From Haematobia irritans (lineage: Eukaryota; Arthropoda; Insecta; Diptera; Muscidae), in contig NC_134399.1 in NCBI RefSeq assembly GCF_050003625.1, forward strand, positions 107,610,615-107,674,614: a DNA stretch of 64,000 nt, in the 5' to 3' direction. The notes under the pieces were generated by a model. That model was not told where the DNA came from, did not search any database, and saw only the letters and a list, made by a program, of their open reading frames with translations. Positions within the stretch are counted from its first letter, which is position 1, and every line of letters starts with the position of its first letter. This document shows positions 63,104 through 64,000 of the stretch, piece after piece. Both the position numbers and the translations under genes were made by a program.

Positions 63104-63836
63104 CGGTATAGTGGCAGCCCGATTTCAGGCTCACTTAGACAATTCAATCCATTTTGATGCCATAGTGGTGAATTTTTCTCTTATAACCGATTGCTGCCCG
63201 TTTCCATGTTTAGCTCAAAGACAAGGACCTCCTCTTTATGGTGTTTAGCTCAAAGACAAGGACCTCACATTACGGTGAAACCACTTAGAGAAGCTTTGAA
63301 AAACTCAGAAATTTCAACACATGGACGAAAACGACTGTTGGTGTAAAAATTATATGTTTGGAATTGAAATGTTTAAGTACATTATTTTAAGTGCAAGCGT
63401 ATAATGTTCATAAGCTAGTATAACATGTTTGCGTCATATATGTTAATATGTTTGAACATATTATGTTGATGGGTAAACGTTCATTATTGTTTATATACTT
63501 ACATATGTTGTATATAAAAATTAATGTTTGGCGTGTAATATTCAAATAAGTATTTTTATTTGTATAAATATAGTACATTTAAGACTTTTTGCTGCAAGTA
63601 AAAAATATTTAGTAACAGGTATGGAGCCTTAAAAAAGATATGCTTAGCATAAAACCTAATATGTTTGCACAGTACAAACAATTTTTTGGGAGTACATGTT
63701 ACTGAGACGATTATTTTTGAGAGTGCAGCATTACTGAGAGGGGATAATCCACCGCTGAAAAACTTTTTGGTTTTAGTCGAACCTGAGATTGAACCCAGAA
63801 ACTTTTTTGTGCAAGGCGGACATACTAACCATTGTG
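63104..63836 (-). mobile_element. tRNA-derived SINE split by another element
   Basis: The SINE tail and body (63104-63319; GTGGCAGCCCGATTTCAGGC complement, with a duplicated TGTTTAGCTCAAAGACAAGG at 63205 and 63240) resume at 63729-63836 with the B-box part (GTCGAACCTGAGATTGAACC). The two pieces join at AACA|CATTACTGAG, as in the intact copy at 44674-44992. Confidence 0.8.
63322..63725 (+). mobile_element. ATGTTTGG-rich element, short copy 3
   Basis: GGACGAAAACGACTG to GTTACTGAGACGATTATTTT then TGAGAGTGCAG. About 400 bp, without the 2-kb interior of copy 2, inserted in a SINE. This shows the short form is a mobile unit. Confidence 0.75.
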
Positions 63837-63857
63837 GCTGCCATTGGTGACTTCCAC

Positions 63858-64000
63858 ACCCTCAAAAAAAAATAGATTCTGTAACATATACCCCAAACCC
63901 ATTTTGCTTCAAGCATATATATTTTCAGGATTGGTCCAAAAAAAATATTGTTTGTATTGTTCGAACATATTATGTTTCACCTTGGAGCATACACTGCTAG
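63858..64000 (-). mobile_element. ATGTTTGG-rich element, copy 4, cut by the window end
   Basis: The reverse complement of 40595-40717: TACACCCTC-like start ACCCTCAAAAAAAAATAGAT, TGTAACATATACCCCAAACC, ATTATGTTTCACCTTGGAGC. Confidence 0.75.

Overview
This window looks like nuclear DNA from a higher (calyptrate, probably muscid) fly. The only conventional gene I can support is a spliced, minus-strand gene whose ankyrin exons and low-complexity tail I recognise as forked (f), the insect espin-family actin-bundling protein. Supporting this lineage are introns of 4-10 kb packed with repeats, DINE-1/INE-1-like (Helitron-like) elements with GTCC microsatellites, tRNA-derived SINEs and mariner/Tc1 remnants. 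The species is inferred, not proven.

Gene layout (transcribed right to left). A phase-symmetric 312-bp candidate exon lies at 31610-31299. It is followed by two ankyrin exons (24221-24038 and 14243-14061), a 1332-bp exon that finishes the ankyrin domain and starts the Gln/Asn/Ser-rich tail (6909-5578), an Asn-rich exon (1693-1186) and a proline-rich exon (1030-728). Each junction has a GT-AG pair and matching codon phase. The first ankyrin exons lie upstream, beyond the window or unrecognised. The C-terminus lies beyond position 1.

Repeat layout. Introns and upstream DNA are dominated by four layers. (1) Arrays of a roughly 29-bp AT-rich unit, built on the palindrome TTTCTATAGAAA, run in the T-rich sense at 1.9-5.5, 15.4-18.5 and 55.3-58.3 kb and in the opposite sense at 25.6-35.3 and 45.4-52.2 kb. 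At least two arrays sit inside elements with hAT-like ends and 8-bp target duplications. (2) DINE-1-like elements have a 153-bp central repeat, GTCC microsatellite and 3' stem-loops: about ten copies in two subfamilies. (3) tRNA-derived SINEs, two with clear target-site duplications. (4) Several MITE families, one near-perfect mariner palindrome and one foldback element. Many are nested, which gives relative ages.

Because forked is transcribed through these repeats, oppositely oriented copies flank two of its ankyrin exons. This is an arrangement that could favour exon skipping or back-splicing. I see no bacterial, phage or CRISPR-type system and no second convincing protein-coding gene. The most unusual content is the satellite-filled hAT-like element family and its composite with DINE-1.
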